Positions 8,238-19,470 are shown, counted from the stretch's first letter. The stretch: DNA of 64,000 bases from Rhizobium esperanzae (GCF_002204185.1 NZ_MXPU01000021.1:1-64000), one strand, 5' to 3'. The notes: generated from the sequence alone by a model not told the origin. A program made the numbers and translations.

Positions 8238-8597
8238 TTACTTGCCGTGGGCCTTGAGCCAGGCGTTCATCTCCGCGATCTCGGCTTCCTGCGCCTTGAT
8301 GACCGTTTCGGCGAGCTTGCGGACTTTAGGATCCTTGCCGTATTGGAGCTCGACCTTGGCCATGTCGATCGCGCCCTGATGGTGCGGGATCATGCCGCGG
8401 ACGAAATCGACGTCGGCATCGCCGCTATACTCGATCATCATATTCTTGTGCATTTTGTCGTTCGCCTCGCTGAAGGCGTAGCTGGCCGCGTCGTGGCTGC
8501 CCATTGGCTTGCTCATATCCATGGGCTTGTCTTCTGCAAAAGCGGGGGCGGAAAAAGCGGCAAGCATTGCGGTAAGCGTGATGATTTTCAAAGACAT
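8238..8597 (-). CDS. DUF305 family periplasmic protein (CopM-like), 119 aa
   Basis: A signal peptide (residues 1-21, ending AFAED) precedes a Met/His-rich helical domain with the DUF305 signature [21 protein letters not shown]305 is a ferritin-like four-helix fold. Characterised members such as CopM bind copper through Met and His residues. This protein has many Met residues in its first half ([20 protein letters not shown]). The neighbour upstream on the same strand (8673-9041) is a Met/His/Cys-rich exported protein. The pair therefore may handle copper or another soft metal in the periplasm, which is inference from composition. Confidence 0.85.
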   Translation of the reverse strand: MSLKIITLTAMLAAFSAPAFAEDKPMDMSKPMGSHDAASYAFSEANDKMHKNMMIEYSGDADVDFVRGMIPHHQGAIDMAKVELQYGKDPKVRKLAETVIKAQEAEIAEMNAWLKAHGK

Positions 8598-8672
8598 GAG
8601 AGTTCCTTCCTCTGTCTGACAATAGAGTTTCCGGGCAGCCGAAGCCGCCCATTCTGCATGGAAAATCCGGGA

Positions 8673-9041
8673 TCAGACCAGTCGGGGAGGGGGTGCCTGC
8701 GGAGCAGGCCTGTCGTCATCGAGGGCGCGGGCAAGCGGCGGCGCGGGATAGCCGAAATCGGCTTTTCCGCCGGCCACGGCCATCACTGGCGGCGGCAGCA
8801 GAAGACAGGCGGCGCAAAGCGGCATATGTGCGGAGTTTCCGCTGGCGCAGGGATCTTTCAAGGGATCGGCCTGGCCCGCTTCTTTCGGCTTATGCATGCC
8901 AGCCATTTCGTGGTGCATGCTGCCGCTGTCGACGGCAACCGGCGCATTCATCGACGCGCATGTCGGACAGCCCGCCCATGCCGACATGGCGCTGTAGACC
9001 AGCCAGCCGAGAAACATCGTGATGAGGGCGAGCATGCGCAT
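8673..9041 (-). CDS. Exported Cys/Met/His-rich protein of unknown function
   Basis: The 122-residue protein starts MRMLALITMFLGWLVYSAMSAWA, a hydrophobic signal or anchor. Then come GCPTCASMNAP, the metal-ligand-like stretch SMHHEMAGMHKP, a second Cys pair (CAACLLLPPP) with more Cys before it, and a Pro-rich tail. No family is recognised. Its ligand-rich composition and position 75 bases upstream of a DUF305 gene suggest a role in periplasmic metal, probably copper, binding. The start at ATG 9041 is chosen because it begins the hydrophobic segment. An in-frame start at 9077 would add 12 residues. Confidence 0.55.
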   Translation of the reverse strand: MRMLALITMFLGWLVYSAMSAWAGCPTCASMNAPVAVDSGSMHHEMAGMHKPKEAGQADPLKDPCASGNSAHMPLCAACLLLPPPVMAVAGGKADFGYPAPPLARALDDDRPAPQAPPPRLV

Positions 9042-9101
9042 GGCGTCTGATATAGGTGAATGCCGGCTGCAAGCCAAGTACCGCCGGTGGTCACATCCCG
9101 A

Positions 9102-9917
9102 TCACCAGCCGGCAATGACCTTGTGTTCGATCCGGTAATCCCTGCTCTCCTCGCCGAGCGGAGCGACCGGCCATGTCCAGACCGCTTTCGCCGGCGGCGG
9201 GGCGACGCCGTGGAGCAGGTCGGCCTCTTCATGTGTTTTACCGTTGCGATCGATGACGGCATAGGCGATGTCGGTCACGAGGCAGTGCCGGCAGGAAAGT
9301 CCGGAAAGGCCGCTGAGATGCGCAGCGATCAGCCTCTCCACCGTGTCTTCAGACATTCGACCGGCCGCCTCGGCTTCATGGCGCCGCTTCACGCCGCGGC
9401 CGATCTGGGACAGGAGATTGGCGGAAACCACGAAATCGAGATAGGGCACGTTGCGCAGAAAGCCGAGCGGTTCGGGCTCCAGACCGGCGGCGAGTTCGTC
9501 ATAGCCGGAGAGATCGCGCTCGATCAGCCGGACGTTGCGATAGCCCTTGGCCGCAAGCCAGAGCCGCACCGAGGCGAGATGAACGAGATCGACAAGCACG
9601 ACGGTGTCGAAGCTTTTCGCCAGTTCCTCGAACGGCACGTCCCGCAACAGGCCGGAGCCGAGCACGACGGCGGTCCGCTTCTGCCTGAGGCCGGCCGCCG
9701 CTGCACGGATAGCATTGCGGCTCTGCTCCTCGTGGTCGGCCCAATCCCCAGCACAACGCCCGGCCCGCGACCAGAGATTGACGGAATAGCGGATGAACTT
9801 CCGGTGGGGCTTGCCGGTCAGCGGCAATGTCGCGGCATAGAGGAGCGCCTCGGTGATCATGAGCATATCCGCATTCTGAACAAGGCCGCATTGTTCAATC
9901 GATTCTGGTAGCGCCAT
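9102..9917 (-). CDS. Unknown protein, possibly a SAM-methyltransferase-like fold
   Basis: The 271-residue protein has no signal peptide and no family I can name. The middle contains [19 protein letters not shown] followed by [10 protein letters not shown], which resembles the glycine-rich loop and acidic strand end of class I methyltransferases. [15 protein letters not shown] could be the motif IV region. The N-terminal third is helical with many aromatic and basic residues. It is divergent from hisS, with 78 bases between the two starts. The start at 9917 ([12 protein letters not shown]) is preferred; 9950 would run further into the shared control region. The function is unknown. Confidence 0.65.
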   Translation of the reverse strand: MALPESIEQCGLVQNADMLMITEALLYAATLPLTGKPHRKFIRYSVNLWSRAGRCAGDWADHEEQSRNAIRAAAAGLRQKRTAVVLGSGLLRDVPFEELAKSFDTVVLVDLVHLASVRLWLAAKGYRNVRLIERDLSGYDELAAGLEPEPLGFLRNVPYLDFVVSANLLSQIGRGVKRRHEAEAAGRMSEDTVERLIAAHLSGLSGLSCRHCLVTDIAYAVIDRNGKTHEEADLLHGVAPPPAKAVWTWPVAPLGEESRDYRIEHKVIAGW

Positions 9918-9995
9918 CAAGGCCCTTCGCCCTTGCCGCTCCCCGCCCAATCCGCTAGGACACCGCCACTGTCACAGTCAGCGGAATTCCCGGAA

Positions 9996-11567
9996 ATGAA
10001 CGACAAGCAGAAGAAACCGCAAAAGCTCAAGGCCCGCCTGCCGCGCGGCTTCGTCGACCGGGCGGCCGGCGATATCCGCGCCGTCAACGAGATGACGGCA
10101 AAGATCCGGGAAGTCTATGAGCATTATGGCTTCGATCCTGTGGAAACGCCGCTGTTCGAATATACCGATGCGCTCGGCAAGTTTCTGCCCGACAGCGACC
10201 GGCCGAACGAGGGCGTCTTCTCGCTGCAGGACGATGACGAGCAGTGGATGTCGCTGCGTTACGACCTGACGGCGCCGCTCGCCCGCCATGTCGCCGAGAA
10301 CTTCAACGAGATCCAGCTTCCCTACCGCTCCTATCGCGCCGGTTACGTTTTCCGCAACGAGAAGCCGGGCCCGGGCCGTTTCCGTCAGTTCATGCAGTTC
10401 GATGCCGATACGGTCGGGGCGCCCGGCGTCCAGGCCGATGCCGAAATGTGCATGATGATGGCCGATACGCTCGAAGCGCTCGGCATCAAGCGCGGCGACT
10501 ACGTCATCCGCGTCAACAACCGCAAAGTTCTGGACGGCGTGCTGGAGGCGATTGGTCTCGGTGGCGACGACAAGGCTGGCCAGCGGTTAGCGGTGCTGCG
10601 CGCCATCGACAAGCTCGACAAGTTCGGCCCGGAAGGTGTCTCGCTGCTGCTCGGTCCCGGTCGCAAGGATGAATCCGGCGATTTCACCAAAGGTGCCGGG
10701 CTCAACCAGCAGCAGATCGACAAGGTTCTGTTCTTCGTAGGCATCAAGGATTACACCGAAAGCGCCGACCGCCTCGCCGAACTCGTCGCGGGAACCTCGA
10801 AGGGCGGCGAAGGCGTCGAGGAGCTGAATTTCATCGGTGCGCTCGTTGCAAGCGCCGGCTATGGCGCCGATCGCATCAAGATCGATCCCTCCGTCGTGCG
10901 CGGCCTCGAATATTATACCGGCCCGGTCTATGAGGCGGAGCTTCTTTTCGACGTCACCAACGAGAAGGGCGAGAAGGTTGTCTTCGGTTCCGTCGCCGGC
11001 GGCGGCCGTTATGACGGCCTGGTTTCCCGTTTCATGGGTCAGCCGGTGCCGGCGACCGGCTTTTCGATCGGCGTCTCCCGCCTGATGACGGCGCTGAAGA
11101 ACCTCGGCAAGCTCGGAGCCAGCGCGGTGATCGAGCCGGTGCTGGTGACCGTCATGGACGGTGATGTCGAGGCGATGGGCCGTTATCAGAAGATGACGCA
11201 GCAACTGCGCGCCGCCGGCATTCGCGCCGAGATGTTCCAGGGCAACTGGAAGAAGTTTGGCAACCAGCTGAAATATGCCGATCGCCGCGGGTGCCCCATC
11301 GCCATCATCCAGGGCGGCGACGAACGCGCCGACGGTGTCGTGCAGATCAAGGATCTGATCGAGGGCAAACGGCTTTCCGGCGAGATCGAGGACAATGCCA
11401 GCTGGCGCGAGGCCCGCGTGGCCCAGGAGACGGTGGCGGAAACCGCTCTCGTCGCCAAGGTGAGGGAGATCCTTGCCGCGCAGGCGGAGGATCGGAAGAG
11501 GGCTGCGCTCGGCCTCGAAGTTCCCTATGATCCCACCCAAGCCGGTGACACTGATGACGACGTTTGA
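9996..11567 (+). CDS. hisS: Histidyl-tRNA synthetase
   Basis: This 523-residue class II synthetase charges tRNA-His. Visible elements are the N-terminal [10 protein letters not shown] block, motif 2 in the region [20 protein letters not shown], the histidine-binding motif [11 protein letters not shown] and motif 3 within [14 protein letters not shown]. The C-terminal anticodon-binding domain begins near residue 395 ([12 protein letters not shown]). Alphaproteobacterial enzymes of this form are known to have co-evolved with an unusual tRNA-His. ATG 9996 is preferred over an in-frame ATG 63 bases earlier, since the conserved core follows it. It heads a run with hisZ and hisG but is separated from hisZ by a 177-base intergenic repeat. 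Confidence 0.95.
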   Translation: MNDKQKKPQKLKARLPRGFVDRAAGDIRAVNEMTAKIREVYEHYGFDPVETPLFEYTDALGKFLPDSDRPNEGVFSLQDDDEQWMSLRYDLTAPLARHVAENFNEIQLPYRSYRAGYVFRNEKPGPGRFRQFMQFDADTVGAPGVQADAEMCMMMADTLEALGIKRGDYVIRVNNRKVLDGVLEAIGLGGDDKAGQRLAVLRAIDKLDKFGPEGVSLLLGPGRKDESGDFTKGAGLNQQQIDKVLFFVGIKDYTESADRLAELVAGTSKGGEGVEELNFIGALVASAGYGADRIKIDPSVVRGLEYYTGPVYEAELLFDVTNEKGEKVVFGSVAGGGRYDGLVSRFMGQPVPATGFSIGVSRLMTALKNLGKLGASAVIEPVLVTVMDGDVEAMGRYQKMTQQLRAAGIRAEMFQGNWKKFGNQLKYADRRGCPIAIIQGGDERADGVVQIKDLIEGKRLSGEIEDNASWREARVAQETVAETALVAKVREILAAQAEDRKRAALGLEVPYDPTQAGDTDDDV

Positions 11568-11574
11568 GAAGGAT

Positions 11575-11740
11575 CTCCCCTTCCCCCCTCGGGGAGAAGG
11601 TGGCCCGAAGGGTCGGATGAGGCGACATAGCGGAAGCTGTCCTTCGATCGCCGCTCAGGACATTCGTCGTTTACACTCCTCATCCCCCTCATCTGCCCTG
11701 TCGGGCATCTTCTCCCCGCTGGGGAGAAGAGGGAAGTTCA
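11575..11740. repeat. Intergenic repeat with terminator-like stems (family B) between hisS and hisZ
   Basis: The 177-base gap between hisS and hisZ is almost filled by a rhizobial element: CCTCGGGGAGAAGGTGGCCCGAAGG at the left, CTGCCCTGTCGGGCAT and CTCCCCGCTGGGGAGAAGAGG at the right. These arms are self-complementary (TTCTCCCC with GGGGAGAA), so the transcript could fold into strong hairpins. Related sequence appears at about 276-300, 25235-25385, 59155-59275 and 62068-62245. Confidence 0.65.
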
Positions 11741-11744
11741 GCCT

Positions 11745-12866
11745 ATGCCCCTGATCAATCTCCCCGAATTCGCCGCCGACCTGTTGGCCGAATTTGCCGC
11801 GCGCAACGCCGAGCGCATCGATACGCCTGTCATTCAGCCGGCCGAGCCGTTCCTCGATATTGCCGGTGAGGATCTGCGCCGCCGCATCTTCATGACCGAG
11901 AGCGAGACCGGCGCCAGCCTTTGCCTGCGTCCCGAATTCACCATCCCCGTCTGTTTGCGCCACATCGAGACGGCAACCGGCACGCCAAAGCGTTACGCCT
12001 ATCTCGGCGAGGTCTTCCGCCAGCGGCGCGACGGCGCCAATGAATTCTACCAGGCCGGCATCGAGGATCTCGGCGACATCAACATACCGGGCGCCGATGC
12101 GCGCGCCATCGGTGACGCCACAGGCATTCTCGCCCGCCTGCTGCCAGGCCGGCGCTTAGCCGTGACGCTGGGCGATCAGGCGGTGTTCGAGGCAGTCGTC
12201 CAGGCGCTCGGCCTGCCGTTCGGGTGGCAGAAGCGGCTGATCCACGCTTTCGGCAACATGACGCAGCTGGAGGCGCTGCTGGCCGGCCTCGTCAGCCCGC
12301 AATTCGTCACCGGCCTCGACGACGATATCGCCAAGCTTGTCGCCTCAGGCAACGAGCCGGCGCTGGTCGCCCATATCGAGCACGAGATGCAGGCGACCGG
12401 TTATTCGACGAATGCCAGCCGCTCGCCGCTGGAAATCGCCCGACGCCTCAAGGAAAAGCTCATCCTGTCCGAGACGCGTCTCGACGATGCCGCCTTCCAT
12501 GTGCTGGAAGAGTTCCTGTCGCTGCATGTGCCGCTCGTCAATGCGTCCGCAGCCCTTGCCGGCTTTGCAGACGCTGCCGGCCTGAAGCTCGGTAATGCGC
12601 TGTCGCGCTTCAACGGTCGCGTCGCCGCGCTTGCCGATGCCGGCGTCGATCTGTCCTGCCTGGACTATCGTGCCGCTTTCGGACGGCCGCTCGACTATTA
12701 CACCGGTCTCGTCTTCGAGGTGACGGTGGAAGGTTCGAGCGCGGTTCTGGCTGGCGGCGGCCGCTTCGACCGGCTGTTGACCTTCCTTGGCGCGACAGAC
12801 CGCATTCCGGCCGTTGGCTTCTCCTTCTGGCTCGACCGCATCGAAACCGAAAGGGCAGCCGCATGA
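11745..12866 (+). CDS. hisZ: ATP phosphoribosyltransferase regulatory subunit
   Basis: The 373-residue protein is a HisRS paralogue without charging activity. It contains class II-like elements ([20 protein letters not shown] and the YYTGLVFEV stretch) but lacks the anticodon-binding domain. HisZ binds the short form of HisG and is required for the first step of histidine biosynthesis, giving feedback control. Its stop overlaps the hisG start by four bases (ATGA), so the two subunits are made in step. Confidence 0.93.
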   Translation: MPLINLPEFAADLLAEFAARNAERIDTPVIQPAEPFLDIAGEDLRRRIFMTESETGASLCLRPEFTIPVCLRHIETATGTPKRYAYLGEVFRQRRDGANEFYQAGIEDLGDINIPGADARAIGDATGILARLLPGRRLAVTLGDQAVFEAVVQALGLPFGWQKRLIHAFGNMTQLEALLAGLVSPQFVTGLDDDIAKLVASGNEPALVAHIEHEMQATGYSTNASRSPLEIARRLKEKLILSETRLDDAAFHVLEEFLSLHVPLVNASAALAGFADAAGLKLGNALSRFNGRVAALADAGVDLSCLDYRAAFGRPLDYYTGLVFEVTVEGSSAVLAGGGRFDRLLTFLGATDRIPAVGFSFWLDRIETERAAA

Positions 12867-13558
12867 CCATAACCATCGCGCTTCCCTCCAAGGGCCGGAT
12901 GAAGGACGACGCTTCGGCCATCTTCGAGCGGGCCGGCATGACGATCACGGCCGTCGGCAACGACCGCTCCTATCGCGGCCGGGTCGAAGGCTGGGATGAC
13001 GTCGAAGTGGCCTTCCTTTCGGCTTCCGAAATCTCACGCGAACTCGGCAATGGCACGGTCGATTTCGGCGTCACCGGCGAGGATTTGATGCGGGAGGGTT
13101 TTGCCGAGGTCGACAAGCGTGTCGAATTCTGCGCCCGGCTCGGCTTCGGCCACGCCGATGTCGTCGTCGCGGTGCCCGAGATCTGGCTCGATGTCGAGAC
13201 CATGGCCGATCTCGGCGATGTCGCCGCCGATTTCCGCGCCCGCCACTCCAGGCGCCTTGCCATCGCCACCAAATACTGGCGCCTGACCCAGCAGTTCTTT
13301 TCGAGCCAGCACGGCATTCAGCTTTATCGCATCGTCGAAAGCCTGGGCGCAACCGAGGGCGCTCCGGCGTCCGGTTCGGCCGATATCATCGTCGATATCA
13401 CCTCCACCGGTTCGACCCTGCGCGCCAATCATCTGAAGGTGCTCCAGGACGGCGTCATCCTGCATTCAGAGGCTTGCCTCGTGCGCGCCCGCAAAGAGAG
13501 CCATGCAGATCAACCTGTGGTGCAGGCGATCGTCGACGCGGTACGCGCGGCCCTCTGA
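12863..13558 (+). CDS. hisG: ATP phosphoribosyltransferase, short form, catalytic subunit
   Basis: The 231-residue length is the short (HisG-S) class, which lacks the C-terminal regulatory domain and needs HisZ. It condenses ATP and PRPP to phosphoribosyl-ATP. The N-terminal [12 protein letters not shown] and the PRPP-binding stretch [20 protein letters not shown] are typical. It overlaps hisZ by ATGA and is followed by a strong terminator at 13580-13613. The rest of the his pathway is not in the window. Confidence 0.93.
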   Translation: MTITIALPSKGRMKDDASAIFERAGMTITAVGNDRSYRGRVEGWDDVEVAFLSASEISRELGNGTVDFGVTGEDLMREGFAEVDKRVEFCARLGFGHADVVVAVPEIWLDVETMADLGDVAADFRARHSRRLAIATKYWRLTQQFFSSQHGIQLYRIVESLGATEGAPASGSADIIVDITSTGSTLRANHLKVLQDGVILHSEACLVRARKESHADQPVVQAIVDAVRAAL

Positions 13559-13579
13559 TCTCCACTATCAACGCGTAAG

Positions 13580-13613
13580 AAAACCCGCCGTCAGTTCAAT
13601 GACGGCGGGTTTT
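13580..13613. terminator. Bidirectional rho-independent terminator between hisG and the DoxX gene
   Basis: This is a perfect 14-bp inverted repeat (AAAACCCGCCGTCA / TGACGGCGGGTTTT) with a six-base loop. T-runs on both strands fit the convergent arrangement. Confidence 0.88.
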
Positions 13614-13635
13614 GCATGCTTGGGAGGAGATGGAA

Positions 13636-14055
13636 TTAGCGGGCAGCGACGGCCTGCAGACCACGCCGCGCGTCGATCGAATAGGCACCGGCACCGACGG
13701 TGGCGAGCAAGATGTACGCGCCGGCCAGCGTGATGTTCTTCATGACCATGATCTGGTTGAGAATATTCACGAGTTCCGTGCCACTTGCGTAGGGCAGATG
13801 GAAGGCAACGCCCGTAAAGACGCAGAAGGCGGCGAGCAGCCAGCCGGCAATGCGGACCTGGAAGCCGGTGAGAACCGCAAGGCCGGCCAGCAGTTCGAAA
13901 AGGCCTGCGACATAGGCCAACAGGGTTGCTGCCGGCAGGCCGGCACCGGCGATCATGCCCGCAGTACCGGCAGGATCGGTTAGCTTCGTGAAGCCGGAAA
14001 GGATGAACATGAAAGACAGAAGAATGCGGGCAATCAGGATGATGGCGTTCGACAT
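13636..14055 (-). CDS. DoxX family membrane protein
   Basis: The 139-residue protein has four hydrophobic segments (about residues 5-22, 40-60, 68-90, 105-125). It has the DoxX-type opening ILIARILLSFMFILSGFTKL and a GLFELLAGLAVLTGF segment. DoxX/SURF-type proteins sit in the inner membrane. Some work in redox balance or thiosulfate oxidation, but most are uncharacterised. It is convergent with hisG and stands alone. Confidence 0.82.
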   Translation of the reverse strand: MSNAIILIARILLSFMFILSGFTKLTDPAGTAGMIAGAGLPAATLLAYVAGLFELLAGLAVLTGFQVRIAGWLLAAFCVFTGVAFHLPYASGTELVNILNQIMVMKNITLAGAYILLATVGAGAYSIDARRGLQAVAAR

Positions 14056-14258
14056 GGATGTTGTCTCCGTTTGAAGGGCTCTGGAGATCTTGGTGCCCCC
14101 GGCACGCTGTGGATCTCTGATACCCCTATCTCGCCTATTTCTTCCGTCATGGAAAGATAAACAGAAGGGGACGCTTCGTTCAATAATCTGGAACGATACC
14201 CTTGCTTGCTTTTCCGGAGCCTCGTCTCCTATGGTCGGCTGATAATATGGAGTCTCTT

Positions 14259-14969
14259 ATGGCAGATCTTTCCGCATTTCCGATCACCACGCGCTGGCCG
14301 GCGAAAAACCCCGACATCATCCAGCTCTATTCCCTTCAGACGCCGAACGGGGTGAAGGTATCGGTCGCCCTCGAAGAGCTCGGGCTCCCCTATGAGCCGC
14401 ACTATATTTCCTTTGCCGCCAACGAGCAGAAGTCGCCGGAATTCGAATCTCTCAATCCGAACGGCCGCATTCCGGCGATCATCGATCCGAACGGGCCGGG
14501 TGGTAAACCGCTAGGCCTGTTCGAATCCGGCGCCATCCTGCTCTATCTTGCCGAAAAGACCGGCAAGCTCATCCCTGAGGATGCCGCCGGCCGCTACGAA
14601 TGCATTCAATGGGTGTTTTTCCAGATGGCTGGCATCGGCCCGATGTTCGGCCAGTTCGGCCATTTCTATAAAGCCGCCGCCGACAAGGTCGCCAACAATT
14701 CCTATCCGGTGGAGCGCTACCGCGATGAATCCAAACGCCTGCTCGGCGTGCTCGAAGGCCGGCTGCAGGGTCGTCAATGGATCATGGGCGATCAATATAC
14801 GATCGCCGATATCACCACTTTCACCTGGGTTCGCGGCGCCGACATCTTCTATGGCGGCCGTGAGATTCTCGAATATGCGAAATTCCCCGCCGTCTCCGAT
14901 TGGCTGGAGCGCTGCATCGCCCGTCCGGCCAGCGCCAGGGGGCTCAATATTCCGGTCAAGCCGGAATAG
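14259..14969 (+). CDS. Glutathione S-transferase, YghU/YfcG (Nu) type
   Basis: The 236-residue protein has the thioredoxin-like N-terminal domain with LYSLQTPNGVKVSVALEE. The TPNG motif typifies the disulfide-bond oxidoreductase GSTs YfcG and YghU. It is followed by LNPNGRIPAI and the ESGAILLYLAEK SNAIL-type motif. The helical C-terminal domain includes YTIADITTFTWV. Such proteins bind glutathione disulfide and act in redox defence. ATG 14259 has GGAG at the right distance upstream; an earlier in-frame start at 14202 is less likely. The 203 bases between this and DoxX show no further gene. Confidence 0.85.
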   Translation: MADLSAFPITTRWPAKNPDIIQLYSLQTPNGVKVSVALEELGLPYEPHYISFAANEQKSPEFESLNPNGRIPAIIDPNGPGGKPLGLFESGAILLYLAEKTGKLIPEDAAGRYECIQWVFFQMAGIGPMFGQFGHFYKAAADKVANNSYPVERYRDESKRLLGVLEGRLQGRQWIMGDQYTIADITTFTWVRGADIFYGGREILEYAKFPAVSDWLERCIARPASARGLNIPVKPE

Positions 14970-14992
14970 CCGACGGTTCCCGGAAAGCACAA

Positions 14993-15012
14993 AGGCCGCT
15001 CGGGAGCGGCCT
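14993..15012. terminator. Possible terminator hairpin downstream of the GST gene
   Basis: The stem is AGGCCGCT / AGCGGCCT with a four-base loop. There is no T-run on the plus strand, but TTTGTG follows on the minus strand, so it may serve the minus-strand gene at 15198-15644 rather than the GST gene. Confidence 0.4.
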
Positions 15013-15047
15013 CAACGATATGACAAACCTCGGCTTGCCCCACCGAC

Positions 15048-15125
15048 GTCATCCTCGGCCCTGCGCCGAGGATCTGCTGCCCTATCGACCCGAGGCAGAT
15101 AGTCGGGACAAGCCCGAGCATGACG
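15048..15125. repeat. Intergenic mosaic element (family A, copy 2, inverted)
   Basis: It begins GTCATCCTCGGCC, contains ATCCTCGGC-N5-GCCGAGGAT at 15051-15073 (identical stem to 8135-8157), and ends GCCCGAGCATGACG. The ends match the copy at 8046-8160 in the opposite orientation. Confidence 0.65.
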
Positions 15126-15197
15126 AAAGAGAAATCGGCCGGGTCTTTCGGCAGTCTGACCGCTTTCAGCGGAGACCGTTATTTCGCCCGCCCGCCT

Positions 15198-15644
15198 CTA
15201 TTGCCGGCGTGTGATCTGCCTTGCGCCTTCCAGCTTGAAGCGGGGAAAGATGAAGACGCCGGCCATGCTGCCGCTGTATTTCTCCTCGAGCCCGTTCGAC
15301 TCGCCCATGCAGAACAGCGGCTGGCGCAAGCCGTTCGGCATGATGATCGTCGTTGAAAAGCAGAAGGAGGAGCAGTGCGTCGCCGCCTGCTCGAACAATT
15401 CCAGCACGCGGGAGCGATCCTTGCTATCGTAGCAGCGGATCAGGTTCAGCAGCCCGCATTCCTCGGCGGTGAGGCAGTGCAGCATCGCGCTCCATTTGCC
15501 GAGACGGATCAGGCCGCTCGAAAAATCTCCGGTCCAGCTTTCGGAAACCGACAACTGCGCCAGCATCTGGTGATTTTGATGGTTGTCGTTCAGCGAGCCA
15601 GTCATCAAGGGCACGGCTGCATTGGCTTTGGCGATTTTAAACAA
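15198..15644 (-). CDS. PAS-like single-domain protein of unknown function, 148 aa
   Basis: No family can be named with certainty. The pattern fits a solitary PAS domain: a Trp/Phe strand (SWTGDFSSGLIRLG), a helix pair with a PAS-like CYDSKDRSRVLELFEQA segment, then strands FCFSTTIIMPNGLRQPLFCMG and a C-terminal GVFIFPRFK. No output domain is attached. It could be a small sensor or adaptor. A perfect 17-base palindrome (15715-15731) lies 71 bases upstream of the start and may be an operator. Met 15605 is an alternative start. Confidence 0.6.
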   Translation of the reverse strand: MFKIAKANAAVPLMTGSLNDNHQNHQMLAQLSVSESWTGDFSSGLIRLGKWSAMLHCLTAEECGLLNLIRCYDSKDRSRVLELFEQAATHCSSFCFSTTIIMPNGLRQPLFCMGESNGLEEKYSGSMAGVFIFPRFKLEGARQITRRQ

Positions 15645-16186
15645 GGCGTTCCCCAGTTCGGATGCGGCTCCTCCGCCGCACGCACGTCAACACAAGAAAC
15701 AGGATCATGTAGCAGCGGACATTATGTCCGCGCCGGCATTCGCCGCTCATCGCCACAGCCATCGGGCTCCCAAAACGGAACCTTCAAACCGAACGTTCTG
15801 GCGTCGCTTTTTCGCGCTCCGGCCTTGTTCGAGGCGAAAATTATCGCCGGGGCGCACGTCAATTCATGCCGCGGATTTATAGGAGCTTTTAAACAAACGG
15901 CAACGCCTTTTTCAGAGACGGTGCGGCGGCTATTTTCTAGAGGCTCCCGCATTCCCCCCCGGCCGGTTTTGTCAGAAAAGTAGCAAAAATTGCTGTTTTT
16001 GGCACTTTAAAGACGTTTTCACCCGATGGTGCACAGCAGACGACGGCAAGATATCGACCTCCTCCTCCCGTTTCGTGGGATCGAAAATAGGCGATGACGC
16101 AAGCTTGACGAAAGCCTCGAGGTCGGCTGACGCGCTGCACGGCATAAAATAGTGCGCAACAGATCGAATCGCCGCGGCCAAAAGAA
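15645..16186. other. Intergenic region without recognised gene; contains a perfect palindrome
   Basis: There are short frames in this stretch, but none has a family resemblance and a good ribosome site. The one clear structure is GCGGACAT-T-ATGTCCGC at 15715-15731. The stretch around 15860-16020 is more AT-rich than its surroundings and could hold promoters, but none was pinned down. Confidence 0.5.
15715..15731. promoter_or_regulatory. Perfect 17-base palindrome, candidate operator
   Basis: GCGGACAT, one T, ATGTCCGC: an 8+1+8 perfect inverted repeat, 71 bases upstream of the minus-strand PAS-like gene. Its size fits a dimeric repressor site. No regulator can be named. Confidence 0.4.
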
Positions 16187-16210
16187 AAGGGCGACCCGAG
16201 GGCCGCCCTT
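16187..16210 (-). terminator. Rho-independent terminator of groESL
   Basis: The stem AAGGGCG / CGCCCTT with a GC-rich loop lies 44 bases after the groEL stop. On the minus strand it is followed by TTTCTTTTGG. Confidence 0.8.
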
Positions 16211-16253
16211 CCTGTCCAGTTTCATGGACGATGTGCGAAAGGCCTTTGGCCTA

Positions 16254-18258
<2,005 letters not shown>

Positions 18259-18316
18259 TGTCTAATCCCTCGATCGAATGACATTCGCGGACCGGAGCGG
18301 TCCACATGGATAAGTG

Positions 18317-18343
18317 TTAGCACTCCTCTAAGGTGAGTGCTAG
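18317..18343. promoter_or_regulatory. CIRCE operator (HrcA binding site)
   Basis: TTAGCACTC - nine bases - GAGTGCTAG matches the CIRCE consensus with one mismatch in the last base. It sits directly downstream of the -10 box of the groESL promoter, where HrcA would block transcription until heat shock. Confidence 0.93.
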
Positions 18344-18351
18344 CGCTCGAG

Positions 18352-18380
18352 CATTTAGGGATGGCTCCGAGAGGAGTCAA
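18352..18380 (-). promoter_or_regulatory. groESL promoter (sigma-70 type)
   Basis: On the minus strand: TTGACT (18380-18375), a 17-base spacer, TAAATG (18357-18352). The expected transcription start is at the edge of the CIRCE element. I do not see a good alphaproteobacterial RpoH box. Confidence 0.65.
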
Positions 18381-18607
18381 TGAGAGCAATCACGAATTTT
18401 TGTGCCGGAATTGTGAAGAGGCGGCGAATTATCGGAGATTCCTGCCGAAATCTTGTCTGGGCCGTTGCGTCTGGCAACGTCGCCGGACCTTGTCGTGCTC
18501 TCGCCGGGACTGCCGACGATCTTGTCTGCCAAGGTGAAGAAAATGCCTTGCCATCGCCTTGCGCCTTTGCAATGTCACCGGTGACTGAAGCAAATCGGGA
18601 AATCGGA

Positions 18608-19456
18608 ATGGCCAGGCGGATAGAAAACTTCTCGCAGATATCGGCTCACTACGACGTGGTGCTCTGCGACGTCTGGGGCGTGGTTCACAACGGCGTCGAT
18701 CCGTTTCCGAAGGCTGCCGCCGCCCTTCAAGCGGCGCGCGAGAGCGGCCTTGCGGTCGTCCTCATCACCAATTCGCCGCGCCTTTCCTGGCAGGTGGTCG
18801 AGCAGTTGCGCCATATCGGCGTTCCCGACGGCGCCTATGATCGAATCGTCACCTCTGGCGATGTCACCCGTGGGCTGATTTCTGAGGGGCCGAAGTCGGT
18901 TTTTCTGCTCGGCCCCGAGCGCGACAAGGCGCTTCTCGAAGGCATTGGCGTCGAGCGTCGGCCGGCGGGCGAAGCGCAATCGCTCGTCTGCACCGGCTTT
19001 TTCGACGACGAGACTGAGAAGCCCGAGGATTACACCGAGATGCTTCTGGATTTCCAGGCGCGCGAGGTGCCGATGATCTGCGCCAATCCCGACCTCGTCG
19101 TCGAGCGCGGCCATCGTATCATCCCCTGCGCCGGCGCCATGGCCGCCTATTACGAGCAACTCGGCGGCAAGACCCGCATTGCCGGCAAGCCGCACCGGCC
19201 GATCTACGAAGCGACGCTGGCGGCCGCCCGCGAGCTGCGCGGCAATTTTTCCATCGACCGCGTGCTGGCGATCGGCGACGGCATGCCGACGGATGTGCGC
19301 GGGGCCTTGAATTTCGGCCTCGATCTTCTCTACATCAGCGGCGGTATCCACGCCAAGGAATACACCTTGAATGGCGAGACCGACGAGGCGATCCTCAACG
19401 CCTATCTCGATCGGGAGAAGGCTGCGCCGAAGTGGTGGATGCCGCGCCTTGCATGA
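18608..19456 (+). CDS. HAD-superfamily class IIA hydrolase (TIGR01459-type)
   Basis: The 282-residue protein has the HAD nucleophile motif VVLCDVWGVVHNG, motif II in VLITNSPR, a class IIA cap domain, a late Lys/Pro region IAGKPHRPIYEA and the acidic motif AIGDGMPTDVRGA. It resembles NagD-like sugar or nucleotide phosphatases; the substrate is unknown. ATG 18608 starts the conserved region. The upstream 349 bases (18259-18607) hold the groESL control region and no other recognisable gene. Its stop overlaps a possible ribF start (ATGA at 19453). Confidence 0.85.
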   Translation: MARRIENFSQISAHYDVVLCDVWGVVHNGVDPFPKAAAALQAARESGLAVVLITNSPRLSWQVVEQLRHIGVPDGAYDRIVTSGDVTRGLISEGPKSVFLLGPERDKALLEGIGVERRPAGEAQSLVCTGFFDDETEKPEDYTEMLLDFQAREVPMICANPDLVVERGHRIIPCAGAMAAYYEQLGGKTRIAGKPHRPIYEATLAAARELRGNFSIDRVLAIGDGMPTDVRGALNFGLDLLYISGGIHAKEYTLNGETDEAILNAYLDREKAAPKWWMPRLA

Positions 19457-19470
19457 AGAGAAGCCAGCCG

